Positions 1 to 8,463 of a stretch of DNA of 64,000 bases are shown here, piece after piece; position 1 is the first letter of the stretch; every line of letters starts with the position of its first letter. The position numbers were made by a program, and so were the translations under genes. The stretch is from Sphaerisporangium siamense (GTDB taxonomy: Bacteria > Actinomycetota > Actinomycetes > Streptosporangiales > Streptosporangiaceae), in the NCBI RefSeq assembly GCF_014205275.1, contig NZ_JACHND010000001.1, positions 7,502,001-7,566,000 of the forward strand, in the 5' to 3' direction. The notes beneath the pieces are model-generated. The model searched no databases and was not told the DNA's origin. It saw only the letters and a list, made by a program, of their open reading frames with translations.

Positions 1-158
1 TCGTACGCCTGGTTGATCTCCTTGAAACGCTCCTGCGTCTCGGGGTCGGGGTTGACGTCGGGGTGCAGCTCGCGGGCGAGCCGGCGGTACGCCTTCTTGA
101 TCTCGTCCTGACTGGCGTCACGGCGGACCCCGAGGATGCCGTAATAGTCGCGGGCCAC
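1..158 (-). CDS. dnaJ: Chaperone DnaJ, N-terminal part (gene runs off the window)
   Basis: Only the first 52 codons are present. They encode the start of a J domain: [11 protein letters not shown] at residues 1-11, then the J-domain HPD signature ([10 protein letters not shown]) at about residues 30-39. The HPD loop stimulates the ATPase of DnaK. The GTG start lies directly after the TAG stop of hrcA with no gap, so the two genes are co-transcribed and probably translationally coupled. The hrcA-dnaJ order is typical of actinomycetes and points to the HrcA/CIRCE-controlled copy. Regulation is inferred to come from the CIRCE site upstream of hrcA. Confidence 0.95.
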   Translation of the reverse strand, partial: MARDYYGILGVRRDASQDEIKKAYRRLARELHPDVNPDPETQERFKEINQAY

Positions 159-1169
159 CTAGGACCCCGCCAGGATCTGGCCGACATAGCGCGCCACCGC
201 GCGCACCGCTCCCATAGTCACCGGGTAGTCCATTCGCGTCGGGCCCAGCACTCCGAGCCGAGCCAGTTCGTTGTCGCCCGAACCGTATCCTGCGGCGACG
301 ATCGAGGTGCCGTGAAGACCCGAGTACGGGTTCTCCGAACCGATGCGCACCATGAGCGCGGAATGTTCGTCCGCCTCGCCGAGCAGCCGCATGAGCACGA
401 CCTGCTCTTCCAGGGCTTCGAGAACATCGCGCAGGCCGACGGTGAAGTCGCCCGCGAGGTTGGCCGCCCCGGCGAAGATGATCTTCTCCTCGTGGCGGTC
501 GACCAGAGTCTCCAGCAACACCGACAGGATAGTGGCCGCCACCGGGCGCTCTTCCTCGGGAAGCCGCTCGGGCAGATCGGCGATCGTGTCGGGCACGCGG
601 TTGAGCCCGCACCCGTCCAGCGAGGCGTTCAGCAGCGCCCGCAGATGCGCGATGCGATCGTCGCCCACCACCTCGGGAAGGTCGACGACACGCTGCTCCA
701 CCCGGCCGGTGTTGGTGATCAGCACCAGCATGATGCGCCGCTCGGCGAGCGGCACCAGCTCGACATGGCGCACCGTCGAGCGGGTCAGCGAGGGGTACTG
801 GACCACCGCGACCTGACGGGTGAGCTGGGCGAGCAGCCGGACCGTGCGCGTGACGACGTCGTCGAGATCGACGGCGCCGGCGAGGAACGTCTCGATCGCC
901 CGGCGTTCCGCGGCCGACAGCGGCTTGATCTGGGACAGCCTGTCGACGAACAGCCGGTAACCCTTGTCGGTCGGCACGCGGCCCGCGCTGGTGTGCGGCT
1001 GCGTGATGTACCCCTGCTCCTCGAGCACGGCCATGTCGTTGCGGACGGTGGCCGGGGAGACGCCCAGATTGTGGCGCTCGGCCAACGCCTTGGACCCGAC
1101 CGGCTCGTTGGTGGACACGTAATCTTCGACAACGGCGCGCAGGACGGCCAGCTTACGGTCGTCGAGCAA
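159..1169 (-). CDS. hrcA: Heat-inducible transcriptional repressor HrcA
   Basis: This 336-residue protein has the HrcA layout: an N-terminal winged helix containing SPATVRNDM (about residues 37-45) and the [12 protein letters not shown] segment, followed by the GAF-like dimerisation region. HrcA represses groE/dnaJ-type operons by binding CIRCE. I place the start at a TTG because AGGAGG lies 8 bases upstream and the resulting N terminus ([18 protein letters not shown]) begins where actinomycete HrcA proteins begin. The frame is open up to position 1283, but that extension runs through the CIRCE operator. The stop abuts the dnaJ start. Autoregulation is inferred from the operator. Confidence 0.95.
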   Translation of the reverse strand: MLDDRKLAVLRAVVEDYVSTNEPVGSKALAERHNLGVSPATVRNDMAVLEEQGYITQPHTSAGRVPTDKGYRLFVDRLSQIKPLSAAERRAIETFLAGAVDLDDVVTRTVRLLAQLTRQVAVVQYPSLTRSTVRHVELVPLAERRIMLVLITNTGRVEQRVVDLPEVVGDDRIAHLRALLNASLDGCGLNRVPDTIADLPERLPEEERPVAATILSVLLETLVDRHEEKIIFAGAANLAGDFTVGLRDVLEALEEQVVLMRLLGEADEHSALMVRIGSENPYSGLHGTSIVAAGYGSGDNELARLGVLGPTRMDYPVTMGAVRAVARYVGQILAGS

Positions 1170-1214
1170 CGTGCTCACCTCCTGCCTCGCGATCGTGCCT
1201 GCGTGCACAGCTGG

Positions 1215-1241
1215 CTGGCACTCTGTGTTCCTGAGTGCCAA
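1215..1241. promoter_or_regulatory. CIRCE operator (HrcA-binding inverted repeat)
   Basis: The sequence reads CTGGCACTC, nine spacer bases, then GAGTGCCAA. The CIRCE consensus is TTAGCACTC-N9-GAGTGCTAA, so 8 of 9 bases pair between the two arms and the spacing is exact. It lies about 45 bases upstream of the hrcA start, as expected for HrcA autorepression of the hrcA-dnaJ operon. Confidence 0.95.
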
Positions 1242-1350
1242 GTGTACGGCCCCGGCCGCCGGCGTGCGATAAGACGATGGCACGACCTCACCCGGTCAGT
1301 GACAAGCCACTTGCTATCTGATGACAAGGCCCGTCGTCCACACTGGGATC

Positions 1351-2232
1351 ATGACCGAGAAAGAGCCAGGTCCGGGCGGCCCGGCACCCCGGATCCCCCA
1401 CCAGGGCCCCCCGGAACACCACGGCCGGCCCCCTGTTCCCCCGCCCGGCGGCCCCCGCCCGCACGGCGGTCCCCTCCCCGGCGGCCCCGCGTACGGCCCT
1501 CCCCCGGCGGGCGGCCCCACCGCCCCGCCCCCCGGCGGCCCGCCGCGGGGTCCCGTGCCGCCCCCGGGCGGCCCCGTCTCCGGACCACCGCCCGGCGGCC
1601 CGGCGTACGGCGTCCCGGGCGTCCCGCAGCCGGCGGCCCCGCTGCGTCCCCGCAGGCGGTGGATCCCGCTCGCCTGGCTCGTCTTCGCCCTCAGCGTCGT
1701 CGTGGGCGTCTGGGCGGGTTTCAGCGGCTTCGTGGGCGCCGTCGAGCAGATCGCCCCGACCCATGTCTTCCAGAGCGGCGGCAAGGTGTCCGCCCCCCTG
1801 AACCCGCTGGACCAGCCCGTCCTGTACGCCTCGGCGTCCGGGCCGACCAACGTGACCTGCCTCGCCCAGGACCTCACGGGGCAGCCCGTGAAGCTCACCC
1901 CGACGACCATCCGTCAGACGATCACGGCGAACGGGCGCACCTGGGAGGGCATGTTCGACATCACCGTGCCCGCGGCCGGCACCTACCAGATCAGCTGTGA
2001 GACCCAGGGCGGGAAGGTCCTCTTCGGGATCGGCAAGCGCCTGACCGCCAGCGCCGGCGGCTTCGCCAAGGGCGCGGCGGCCCTGTTCCTGATCCCCCTC
2101 GCGGGCTTCCTGTTCGCGTCGATCGTCACGATCGTGATCGTCGTCCGGCGCCGCCGTGCCCGTGCCGCCCGCACCGCCGAGACGCGCGGCGCGTGGCCGC
2201 AGGCGCCCCAGGGGCCGCATCCGCGGGTCTGA
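1351..2232 (+). CDS. Pro/Gly-rich membrane protein with two transmembrane segments, unknown function
   Basis: The 293-residue product has a cytoplasmic-looking N-terminal tract of about 95 residues made largely of PPGGP-type repeats. A membrane segment follows at about residues 103-128 (WLVFALSVVVGVWAGF), then an exported domain of about 110 residues with two cysteines that could form a disulfide (CLAQ and SCET). A second membrane segment at about 241-266 is followed by an Arg-rich cytoplasmic tail. I chose the ATG at 1351; another in-frame ATG at 1321 is possible. The gene diverges from hrcA. I do not recognise a catalytic family; such proteins are common, uncharacterised actinomycete envelope proteins. 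Confidence 0.75.
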   Translation: MTEKEPGPGGPAPRIPHQGPPEHHGRPPVPPPGGPRPHGGPLPGGPAYGPPPAGGPTAPPPGGPPRGPVPPPGGPVSGPPPGGPAYGVPGVPQPAAPLRPRRRWIPLAWLVFALSVVVGVWAGFSGFVGAVEQIAPTHVFQSGGKVSAPLNPLDQPVLYASASGPTNVTCLAQDLTGQPVKLTPTTIRQTITANGRTWEGMFDITVPAAGTYQISCETQGGKVLFGIGKRLTASAGGFAKGAAALFLIPLAGFLFASIVTIVIVVRRRRARAARTAETRGAWPQAPQGPHPRV

Positions 2233-2252
2233 TTTTGCTAGCGTGCCCGGTT

Positions 2253-3074
2253 ATGCGGGACTACGGACGTGACGTGCTCGCCGGCGACTGGCGCAGGCCC
2301 CTGCGCGGGAAGATCCCCCAGGTGCCCGCCGAACCCGGCCTCGTGGTCGAGGACGCCGGCGGCGGCTTCTGCGGCGCCGTCGTGGCCTGCGACAAGGAGG
2401 CCGTAACGCTGGAGGACCGCTTCGGGCGGCGGCGGCTGTTCCCGCTCGCCCCCGCGGCCTTCCTGCTGGAGGGCGAGCCGGTCACGCTGGTGCGCCCGGC
2501 CCCCTCCGCCGCGTCCGGCCCGGCGCGCAGCGCGTCGGGATCGATCGCGGTCGCCGGGCTGAAGGCGCGGGTCGCCAAGGAGAGCCGCATCTACGTCGAG
2601 GGCGTCCACGACGCCTCCCTGGTCGAGAAGATCTGGGGCCACGACCTGCGCGTGGAGGGCGTCGTCGTCGAGTACCTCGAAGGGGTGGACGACCTGCCGG
2701 CGATCGTCGACGAGTTCGGCCCCGGCCCCGGGCGCCGCCTCGGGGTGCTGGTGGACCACCTGGTGGCCGGGTCCAAGGAGAGCCGCATCGCCGCCGAGGT
2801 CACCTCGCCGCACGTGCTCGTGGTGGGCCACCCGTTCGTGGACGTGTGGCAGGCCGTCAAGCCCTCCGTGGTGGGCATCCCCGCCTGGCCGCAGGTGCCG
2901 CGCGGCATCCCCTGGAAGGAAGGCGTGATCGCCGCCCTCGGCTGGCGCGGCGAGCCCGCCGACGCCTGGCGGCGCATCCTCGGCTCCGTACGCGGCTACG
3001 CCGACCTGGAACCCGAGCTGCTCGGCCGCGTCGAGGAACTGATCGACTTCGTGACGGCCGAGAACGCCTCCTGA
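2253..3074 (+). CDS. DUF3097 family protein, possible Toprim-like fold
   Basis: This 273-residue protein matches my recollection of the actinomycete DUF3097 family, starting MRDYGRDVLAG and containing GLVVEDAGGGFCGAVV. At about residue 112 is YVEGVHDASLVEKIWG and at about 163 is GVLVDHLVAGSKESRIA. An E-G pair followed about 50 residues later by an acidic DH motif resembles a Toprim domain, which would suggest a nucleic-acid role; this is an inference. The family usually lies beside hemW, lepA and hrcA, as here. The preceding gene ends only 20 bases upstream, and hemW converges from the right. Confidence 0.85.
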   Translation: MRDYGRDVLAGDWRRPLRGKIPQVPAEPGLVVEDAGGGFCGAVVACDKEAVTLEDRFGRRRLFPLAPAAFLLEGEPVTLVRPAPSAASGPARSASGSIAVAGLKARVAKESRIYVEGVHDASLVEKIWGHDLRVEGVVVEYLEGVDDLPAIVDEFGPGPGRRLGVLVDHLVAGSKESRIAAEVTSPHVLVVGHPFVDVWQAVKPSVVGIPAWPQVPRGIPWKEGVIAALGWRGEPADAWRRILGSVRGYADLEPELLGRVEELIDFVTAENAS

Positions 3075-3110
3075 CCCTCGCCCGGCCTTTCCGGGGTCCC
3101 ACGGGCCCGC

Positions 3111-4328
3111 TCAGGTCAGGTCGCGGACCAGCGCGTCGGCGAGCAGGCGGCCCTTCAGGGTGAGGACGGCGCGGCCCGCGCGGAACGGCCCCGGGTCGAG
3201 CAGGCCGTCGCCGAGCGCGCGGGCGAGGGCCGTGCGGGCGTCCGGGCCGATCTCCGCCACGGGGAAGCCCGAGTCCAGCCGCAGCTCCAGCATCAGCCGC
3301 TCCACGTACCGGTCCTCGGGGGCCAGCACCTCGCGGGCGTGGGCCGGGGAACGCCCCTCGGCCAGGCGCGCGGCGTACGCGGCGGGGTGCTTGACGTTCC
3401 ACCAGCGCGTGCCGCCGACGTGGCCGTGCGCGCCGGGGCCGACGCCCCACCAGTCGCCGCCGGTCCAGTACAGCAGGTTGTGGCGGCAGCGGGCGGGCTC
3501 GGAGGCCGCCCAGTTGGAGACCTCGTACCAGGAGAAGCCGGCCGCCGCGAGCATCGCGTCGGCGATCAGGTAGCGGTCGGCGGCCACGTCGTCGTCGGGC
3601 ATGGGCAGCTCGCCCCTGCGGATGCGGGCGGCGAGACGGGTGCCGTCCTCCACGATCAGCGAGTACGCCGAGACGTGGTCGGGACCCGCGTCGATCGCGG
3701 CGGCCAGCGAGGCGCGCCAGTCGTCGTCGCTCTCGCCGGGAGTTCCGTAGATCAGGTCCAGGTTGACGTGCGCGAACCCGGCGGCGCGGGCTTCCCGGAC
3801 GGCCTCGGCGGGCCGGCCGGGGGTGTGGCGTCGGTCGAGGACGGCCAGGACGTGCTCGCGCGCGCTCTGCATGCCGAAGCTGATCCGGGTGAAGCCCCCG
3901 GCGCGCAACGCCTCCAGCGCGGCCGGGCCGACCGACTCGGGGTTGGCCTCGGTGGTGACCTCGGCGTCCGGCGCGAGCCCGAACTCGTCGCCGATCGCGC
4001 GCAGCACCCGCGTCAGGTCGCCGGCGGGCAGCAGGGTGGGCGTGCCCCCGCCGAAGAAGACCGTGCGGACCGGCAGGTCGGCGTCCCCGAGCACGCGGCG
4101 GGCCAGCCGCACCTCCTCGACGGCCGTGGCGGCGTAGTCGGCACGCGAGGCGCCGGGGCCGAGCTCGGCGGCGGTGTAGGTGTTGAAGTCGCAGTAGCCG
4201 CAGCGCGTGACGCAGAACGGCACGTGCACGTAGAACCCGAAGGGGCGCGTGCCGAGCCCCTCGCGGGCGCTGTCGGGCAGCGCCCCCGACGCGGGGACCG
4301 GGTCGCCGTCCAAGAGCGCGGAAGGCAC
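3111..4328 (-). CDS. hemW: HemW-type radical SAM protein (heme chaperone, coproporphyrinogen oxidase-like)
   Basis: This is a 405-residue radical SAM protein with the HemW cluster motif CxxxCxxC at Cys39, Cys43 and Cys46 (PFCVTRCGYC), followed by GGGTPT, TTEANPES and the SFGMQS region. HemW binds heme and a [4Fe-4S] cluster and is now regarded as a heme-trafficking chaperone, although it was historically annotated as oxygen-independent coproporphyrinogen III oxidase HemN. True HemN carries an additional N-terminal cysteine arrangement not seen here. The gene starts 4 bases after the lepA stop, so the two probably share a transcript, which is the common lepA-hemW arrangement. Confidence 0.93.
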   Translation of the reverse strand: MPSALLDGDPVPASGALPDSAREGLGTRPFGFYVHVPFCVTRCGYCDFNTYTAAELGPGASRADYAATAVEEVRLARRVLGDADLPVRTVFFGGGTPTLLPAGDLTRVLRAIGDEFGLAPDAEVTTEANPESVGPAALEALRAGGFTRISFGMQSAREHVLAVLDRRHTPGRPAEAVREARAAGFAHVNLDLIYGTPGESDDDWRASLAAAIDAGPDHVSAYSLIVEDGTRLAARIRRGELPMPDDDVAADRYLIADAMLAAAGFSWYEVSNWAASEPARCRHNLLYWTGGDWWGVGPGAHGHVGGTRWWNVKHPAAYAARLAEGRSPAHAREVLAPEDRYVERLMLELRLDSGFPVAEIGPDARTALARALGDGLLDPGPFRAGRAVLTLKGRLLADALVRDLT

Positions 4329-4332
4329 GGGA

Positions 4333-6162
4333 CTACTTCTTGCCGGCCTTGTCGGCGGCGGAGCCCTCGGTGGACAGCGCGGCGACGAACGCCTCCTGGG
4401 GGACCTCGACGCGCCCGACCATCTTCATGCGCTTCTTGCCCTCCTTCTGCTTCTCCAGCAGCTTGCGCTTCCGGCTGATGTCACCGCCGTAACACTTGGC
4501 GAGGACGTCCTTGCGCATGGCGCGGATGTTCTCGCGGGCGATGACCCGGGCGCCGATGGCCGCCTGGATCGGCACCTCGAACTGCTGCCGCGGGATCAGC
4601 TCCTTGAGCTTCTTGGCCATCTCGACCCCGTAGGAGTAGGCCTTCTCGCGGTGCACGATCGCGCTGAAGGCGTCGACGGCCTCCCCCTGGAGCAGGATGT
4701 CCACCTTGACCAGGTCGGCCTCCTGCTCGCCCGAGGGCTCGTAGTCCAGCGAGGCGTACCCGCGGGTGCGGGACTTGAGCTGGTCGAAGAAGTCGAAGAT
4801 GATCTCGGCGAGCGGCAGCATGTAGCGGATCTCGACCCGGTCCTCCGACAGGTAGTCCATGCCGAGCAGCGAGCCGCGGCGGCCCTGGCACAGCTCCATG
4901 ATCGCGCCGATGTGGTCGGACGGGGACAGCACCGTCGCCTTCACCACCGGCTCGAAGATCTGGGCGATCTTGCCGGCCGGGAACTCCGAGGGGTTGGTGA
5001 CGACGAGCTCCTTGCCGTCCTCCATGACGACCCGGTAGATGACGTTGGGCGCCGTGGAGATCAGCGACAGGTTGAACTCGCGCTCAAGCCGCTCGCGGAC
5101 GATCTCCATGTGGAGCAGGCCGAGGAAGCCGCAGCGGAAGCCGAAGCCGAGCGCCGCCGAGGTCTCGGGCTCGTACACGAGGGCCGCGTCGTTGAGGCGC
5201 AGTTTGTCCAGGGCCTCGCGCAGCTCGGTGTACTCGTCGCCGTCGATCGGATAGAGGCCCGAGTAGACCATGGGCCTCGGGTGCTCGTACCCGCCGAGGG
5301 CCTCCGCGGCCGGACGGACGACGGAGGTGACCGTGTCGCCCACGCGGGCCTGGCGTACGTCCTTCACACCGGTGATCAGGTAGCCGACCTCGCCGACGCC
5401 GAGCGAGGCGGCGGGCACCGGCTCGGGCGAGATGACGCCGATCTCCAGCGTCTCGTGCGCGGCGCCGGTGGACATCATGATCGTGCGCTCGCGCTTGGAG
5501 AGCTGCCCGTCCACCACGCGGACGTAGGTGACCACGCCGCGGTAGGTGTCGTACACCGAGTCGAAGATCAGCGCGCGGGCGGGCGCCGCGGCGTCGCCCA
5601 CCGGGGCGGGGACCTGCGCCACGACGTGGTCGAGCAGCTCCGCCACGCCCACGCCGGTCTTGCCCGACACCCGCAGCACGTCGGACGGCTCGCAGCCGAT
5701 GAGGTGCGCCAGCTCCTCCGCGTACTTGTCGGGCTGGGCGGCCGGCAGGTCGATCTTGTTGAGCACCGGGATGATGTGCAGGTCGGCGTTCATGGCCAGG
5801 TAGAGGTTGGCCAGGGTCTGCGCCTCGATGCCCTGGGCGGCGTCGACCAGCAGGACGGCGCCCTCGCACGCCTCCAGCGACCGGGACACCTCGTAGGTGA
5901 AGTCCACGTGGCCCGGAGTGTCGATCATGTTGAGCACGTGGCCGTCCCATGGGAGGCGCACGGCCTGCGACTTGATCGTGATGCCGCGCTCGCGCTCGAT
6001 GTCCATGCGGTCGAGGTACTGCGCGCGCATCTGCCGGTCGTCGACCACGCCGGTGAGCTGCAACATCCGGTCGGCGAGCGTGGACTTGCCGTGGTCGATG
6101 TGCGCGATGATGCAGAAGTTGCGGATCAGCGCGGGGTCGGTCTGGCCAGGCTGGGTGCGCAC
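4333..6162 (-). CDS. lepA: Elongation factor 4 (back-translocating GTPase LepA)
   Basis: This ribosome-associated translational GTPase is homologous to EF-G, and the family signatures are complete. The P-loop AHIDHGKST lies at residues 20-28, the switch region [11 protein letters not shown] follows, then [14 protein letters not shown], and the LepA-specific C-terminal basic domain ([20 protein letters not shown]). I place the start at the GTG that gives [16 protein letters not shown] (609 residues) because other actinomycete LepA proteins start close to this point and GGA lies 7 bases upstream. The frame stays open to an ATG at 6354, which would add about 64 unconserved residues. It is transcribed away from rpsT and into hemW. 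Confidence 0.95.
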   Translation of the reverse strand: MRTQPGQTDPALIRNFCIIAHIDHGKSTLADRMLQLTGVVDDRQMRAQYLDRMDIERERGITIKSQAVRLPWDGHVLNMIDTPGHVDFTYEVSRSLEACEGAVLLVDAAQGIEAQTLANLYLAMNADLHIIPVLNKIDLPAAQPDKYAEELAHLIGCEPSDVLRVSGKTGVGVAELLDHVVAQVPAPVGDAAAPARALIFDSVYDTYRGVVTYVRVVDGQLSKRERTIMMSTGAAHETLEIGVISPEPVPAASLGVGEVGYLITGVKDVRQARVGDTVTSVVRPAAEALGGYEHPRPMVYSGLYPIDGDEYTELREALDKLRLNDAALVYEPETSAALGFGFRCGFLGLLHMEIVRERLEREFNLSLISTAPNVIYRVVMEDGKELVVTNPSEFPAGKIAQIFEPVVKATVLSPSDHIGAIMELCQGRRGSLLGMDYLSEDRVEIRYMLPLAEIIFDFFDQLKSRTRGYASLDYEPSGEQEADLVKVDILLQGEAVDAFSAIVHREKAYSYGVEMAKKLKELIPRQQFEVPIQAAIGARVIARENIRAMRKDVLAKCYGGDISRKRKLLEKQKEGKKRMKMVGRVEVPQEAFVAALSTEGSAADKAGKK

Positions 6163-6415
6163 CGGGGTCCGTTTCGGCAGGTAGACGATGATCGGGCGGC
6201 TGGCGGGCCAGCCGGTGTCCTTCGTGACGCGCCGGGTCGTCCCCGGGGGCGTCATCCCGGACAGCAGAGCAGCGCGGTCGCACACCGGCGTCGCATCGCC
6301 GGAGCGCCGGGGCCGCGCTCTTCCCCCCAGTTTACCGGGCACCAAGAGCGACAAGCTCGTCGCCGGGTTAAGATGGACGGCGCAGGTGTGTGCCGTGGTC
6401 TCTCGGGTCGCTGAT

Positions 6416-6445
6416 TTGAGGGCTCACTCGGCATGTTGGTAGCCT
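6416..6445 (+). promoter_or_regulatory. Putative rpsT promoter
   Basis: TTGAGG (6416-6421) and TAGCCT (6440-6445) are separated by 18 bases. They fit the actinomycete housekeeping pattern TTGAnn / TAGnnT and lie about 75 bases upstream of the rpsT start codon. The assignment rests on pattern match only. Confidence 0.5.
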
Positions 6446-6518
6446 GTTCCTCTGCGTGTGGCGCGCCCTCTCTGCCCGCGCGCCCACCAATCCGACCGAC
6501 TTTCACCGAGGCTTCTTC

Positions 6519-6791
6519 GTGGCGAACATCAAGTCCCAGATCAAGCGCAACCGGCAGAACGAGAAGGCCCGGCTGCGTAACAAGGCCGTCAAGTCGTCCC
6601 TGAAGACGGCCGTCCGCAAGTTCCGCGAGGCCGCCGACCAGGGCAACGCGGAGGAGGCCGCCACGCTCATGCGCGCCGCCGCCCGCCAGCTCGACAAGGC
6701 CGCCAGCAAGGGCGTCATTCACAAGAACCAGGCGGCCAACCGCAAGTCGGCCATCGCCAAGCGCGCGGCCGCCCTGCAGGCCGCCAAGTAG
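6519..6791 (+). CDS. rpsT: 30S ribosomal protein S20
   Basis: The 90-residue, Lys/Arg-rich helical protein has the S20 N terminus ([18 protein letters not shown]) and the C-terminal segment [19 protein letters not shown]20 binds 16S rRNA early in 30S assembly. It uses a GTG start, and its length is normal for the family (86-90 residues). It diverges from lepA, a frequent actinomycete arrangement. In most relatives holA and comEC lie just beyond rpsT; here they are about 23 kb away. Confidence 0.97.
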   Translation: MANIKSQIKRNRQNEKARLRNKAVKSSLKTAVRKFREAADQGNAEEAATLMRAAARQLDKAASKGVIHKNQAANRKSAIAKRAAALQAAK

Positions 6792-6835
6792 TTCCACAGG
6801 CAGGCCAATCAGGCCGAACAGGCCGAATTCACACG

Positions 6836-6864
6836 AACGCCGCGCCCATCACGGACGCGGCGTT
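6836..6864 (+). terminator. Intrinsic terminator of rpsT
   Basis: A perfect 9-bp stem, AACGCCGCG and CGCGGCGTT with an 11-base loop, starts 45 bases after the rpsT stop and is followed by TCGTCAT. The T-tract is short, as is usual for high-GC terminators. Confidence 0.8.
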
Positions 6865-6904
6865 TCGTCATACCCTCACCCGGCCACGCGAAACCACAGG
6901 TCGG

Positions 6905-7008
6905 AGGAGGCCGATGACGTGGTGCAGAAGACGTTCCTCCTCGCGTGGAAGAACGTCCGCGGCTTCGAGGGGCGCTCGACCTTCCGGGCCTGGTCGTACC
7001 GGCGAGCC
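6905..7008 (+). pseudogene. ECF sigma factor relic, region-2 fragment (inverted relative to its own N terminus)
   Basis: The plus-strand frame reads SEEADDVVQKTFLLAWKN followed by a segment ending FEGRSTFRAWSYR. This is sigma-70 region 2 of a large ECF sigma factor, where EDVVQETFLRAW and FEGRSSFRAWLYRIATN are typical. No ribosome site, N terminus, region 4 or C-terminal domain follows in frame. The missing N-terminal part is found on the opposite strand immediately to the right. Seen: both fragments. Inferred: a small inversion plus loss of the rest of the gene. Confidence 0.6.
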
Positions 7009-7149
7009 GAGCATCTGCTAAAAGTGCACCCGCAGTTCCGCCCGGTGGCGCGCGACAAGCACCGCGAACGCGTTCTCCTCCCCCGCCCGCGCGGCGGCCA
7101 CCACCACGCTCTCTCTACCACCTTCCTCCCCCTCATCACCATCACCGAC
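7003..7149 (-). pseudogene. ECF sigma factor relic, N-terminal fragment on the opposite strand
   Basis: The minus-strand frame reads RESVVVAAARAGEENAF, then VLVARHRAELRVHF, then a TAG stop at 7018-7020, and continues QMLGS. In intact SigJ-like ECF factors the corresponding stretch is AxAGdexAFxxLVxRHRxELxVHCYxMLGS, so the stop replaces the Tyr of CYxMLGS. MLGS normally joins directly to EEADDVVQ, which here lies on the other strand with the breakpoint near 7002. The gene is dead. The relic starts the accessory segment to the right of rpsT. Confidence 0.6.
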
Positions 7150-7404
7150 CGGCGCTGACAGGCACGCTACGCCAGCCGGACGACAGTCACGGAGGGGCCA
7201 CGTCGTCGCAGCGCCCCCCGGGGGGTGTCCACGGCGGTGTACGACAAGTCTGATCAGGCCATCGAATCGCTGCTGCCACGGACACCTCGACCGGAGGGGA
7301 GGTCCGCCTGTCTTCTCTGGGCAGGCCAGTCCGCGCGAACAACGGGTGTACGCCGAGCTGAACGCGCATGATGTGGCGCGTGACGGCCATGGAGAGCGCC
7401 CTAC
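7150..7404. other. Intergenic stretch without a supportable gene
   Basis: No reading frame here gives a recognisable product. It lies between the sigma-factor relic and the ASCH-like pseudogene, and is probably rearrangement debris. Confidence 0.6.
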
Positions 7405-7872
7405 ATGGTGCAAGAGGGGTTGTTCGACGAGGTTGAGCGGGCGGCGATTCCTGAGCCCGTGCTGATGGCGCTGCACGCCGAGTTCTTCGATCTGATCTGG
7501 CAGGGGCTGAAGACGCACGAGTTCCGGCGCCGCTTCCTGGAGGGGCGACCGACTCGCTGGTCCGTCTATCTCAATGCGCCGGTGTCTCCGCTGGCGGCCG
7601 TGATCGACTGGGGCCCGGCGGCTGTCGATGTCCCTGAGCGGATCTCCGCCATCGCGGAAGAGGCGCGGATGGGGAACGGCGTGAGCGTGTTGGAGTACGT
7701 GAAGGATCTCGAGCGCGCGTACGCGATTCCGATTCTGCGGGTCGTGGAGTATCCCGGTATGTCGGCGGACGAGCTGCGGCAGGTGCTTGGAAGGTTATAC
7801 CGCCGTAGGGCTATGCCAGGCTCAACCAGCATCCGGAGCTGTTGCCCGCGTGCGAGAGAGTCGCCGCGGACT
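7405..7872 (+). pseudogene. ASCH/PUA-like domain gene, frameshifted and truncated
   Basis: Residues 1-128 read like an intact small ASCH-type protein: LMALHAEFFDLIWQGLKTHEFRRR, WSVYLNAPVSPLAAVIDWG and a C-terminal helix (SADELRQVL), split here to stay short. The natural continuation, GYARLNQHPELLPACERV, is found in the next frame from about 7809, preceded by an in-frame TAG at 7806-7808 where a PPQGY-type motif would have Gln. One frameshift and one nonsense codon have therefore accumulated. The sequence then stops at about 7872 at an intron-maturase fragment. ASCH domains are RNA/nucleotide-binding folds; the function of this one is unknown. The long open frame that continues to 8463 is fortuitous. 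Confidence 0.6.
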
Positions 7873-7874
7873 CC

Positions 7875-8075
7875 CCCGAAGGAGCAAGTCAAGCCCGTGG
7901 CGGTAGAAGGCTCCGTAGTAGGCCATCCAGTCCCGTACCACCGGATTGATCATCTGGGCGAGGTCCGCCCCGGTGTTGTTGACCCGGCGGTGCAACCGCC
8001 AGGACCGCGCCTTCGCGCTCATCTTCTTCAGGGCGTCCTTGCTGACCGCCGGGGGAAAGGACGTTGGACTACTCC
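7875..8075 (-). mobile_element. Group II intron reverse transcriptase/maturase fragment
   Basis: The minus strand encodes SFPPAVSKDALKKMSAK, RSWRLHRRVNNTGADLAQ and NPVVRDWMAYYGAFYRHG in order. This is the maturase (GIIM/X) domain at the C-terminal end of group II intron-encoded reverse transcriptases. No YADD reverse-transcriptase core, no HNH endonuclease end and no intron RNA domain V hairpin is visible nearby, so only about 65 codons remain. It is sandwiched between the ASCH pseudogene and the toxin tail and runs antisense to both. It is a scar of a retroelement, not an active one. Confidence 0.75.
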
Positions 8076-8094
8076 CGAGTTCGTAGACACCTAT

Positions 8095-8463
8095 ATGCCC
8101 GACTTCAGACTCCCGCGAAAGGTGGACCACTCGGCGGCAGGGAATCGCAGGACCGGACACGGCGAGTATCGAGTCGGCTCAGGTGAGACGATCGTCCCCG
8201 AAGGAACAAGCGTCTATGTCTACGCGGAGCACGGCGGAAAGATCCCTGACATCGTCGGGCTCGGCATCGAGACAGGAACCGGCCGAAAGCCAGTGCGGAT
8301 CTACGGCCCCGGAGAGTCGATACCCAACTACACTCTCAAACCCCCCGTGGGACTTACCATTCGCCAAGGATCTCACACGGTTGATACTGCGACCAGCCTG
8401 AGCGAGCTACTCAAGCGCAAAATGGGCGCCTGCCACTGGGCCGCCTGTCAAGAAGTGAGATAG
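8095..8463 (+). pseudogene. Stv-type putative adhesin/toxin C-terminal domain, N-terminally truncated
   Basis: The last 122 codons of a longer chance frame hold a coherent domain: RRTGHGEYRVGSGETIVPEG, YVYAEHGGKIPD, PVRIYGPGESIPNYTLKPP and a C-terminal KMGACHWAACQEVR. This matches my recollection of the putative adhesin Stv domain found at the C termini of large secreted polymorphic-toxin-like proteins. No secretion or RHS part precedes it. The stop is immediately followed by the start of the next gene, as in toxin-immunity pairs. It could be an orphan toxin tip left by recombination or, if translated from the ATG at 8095, a free-standing domain. Confidence 0.55.

Noticed and set aside
3064-3110. 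Bidirectional terminator between the DUF3097 gene and hemW
   Set aside because: Only a 5-bp CCGG-type hairpin is visible, too weak to call.
4249-6414. 721-codon plus-strand frame
   Set aside because: Antisense to lepA, which is fully conserved on the minus strand.
7405-8463. Single 352-residue protein
   Set aside because: The frame joins an ASCH relic, antisense of a maturase and a Stv domain; the true continuation of the first part is in another frame.
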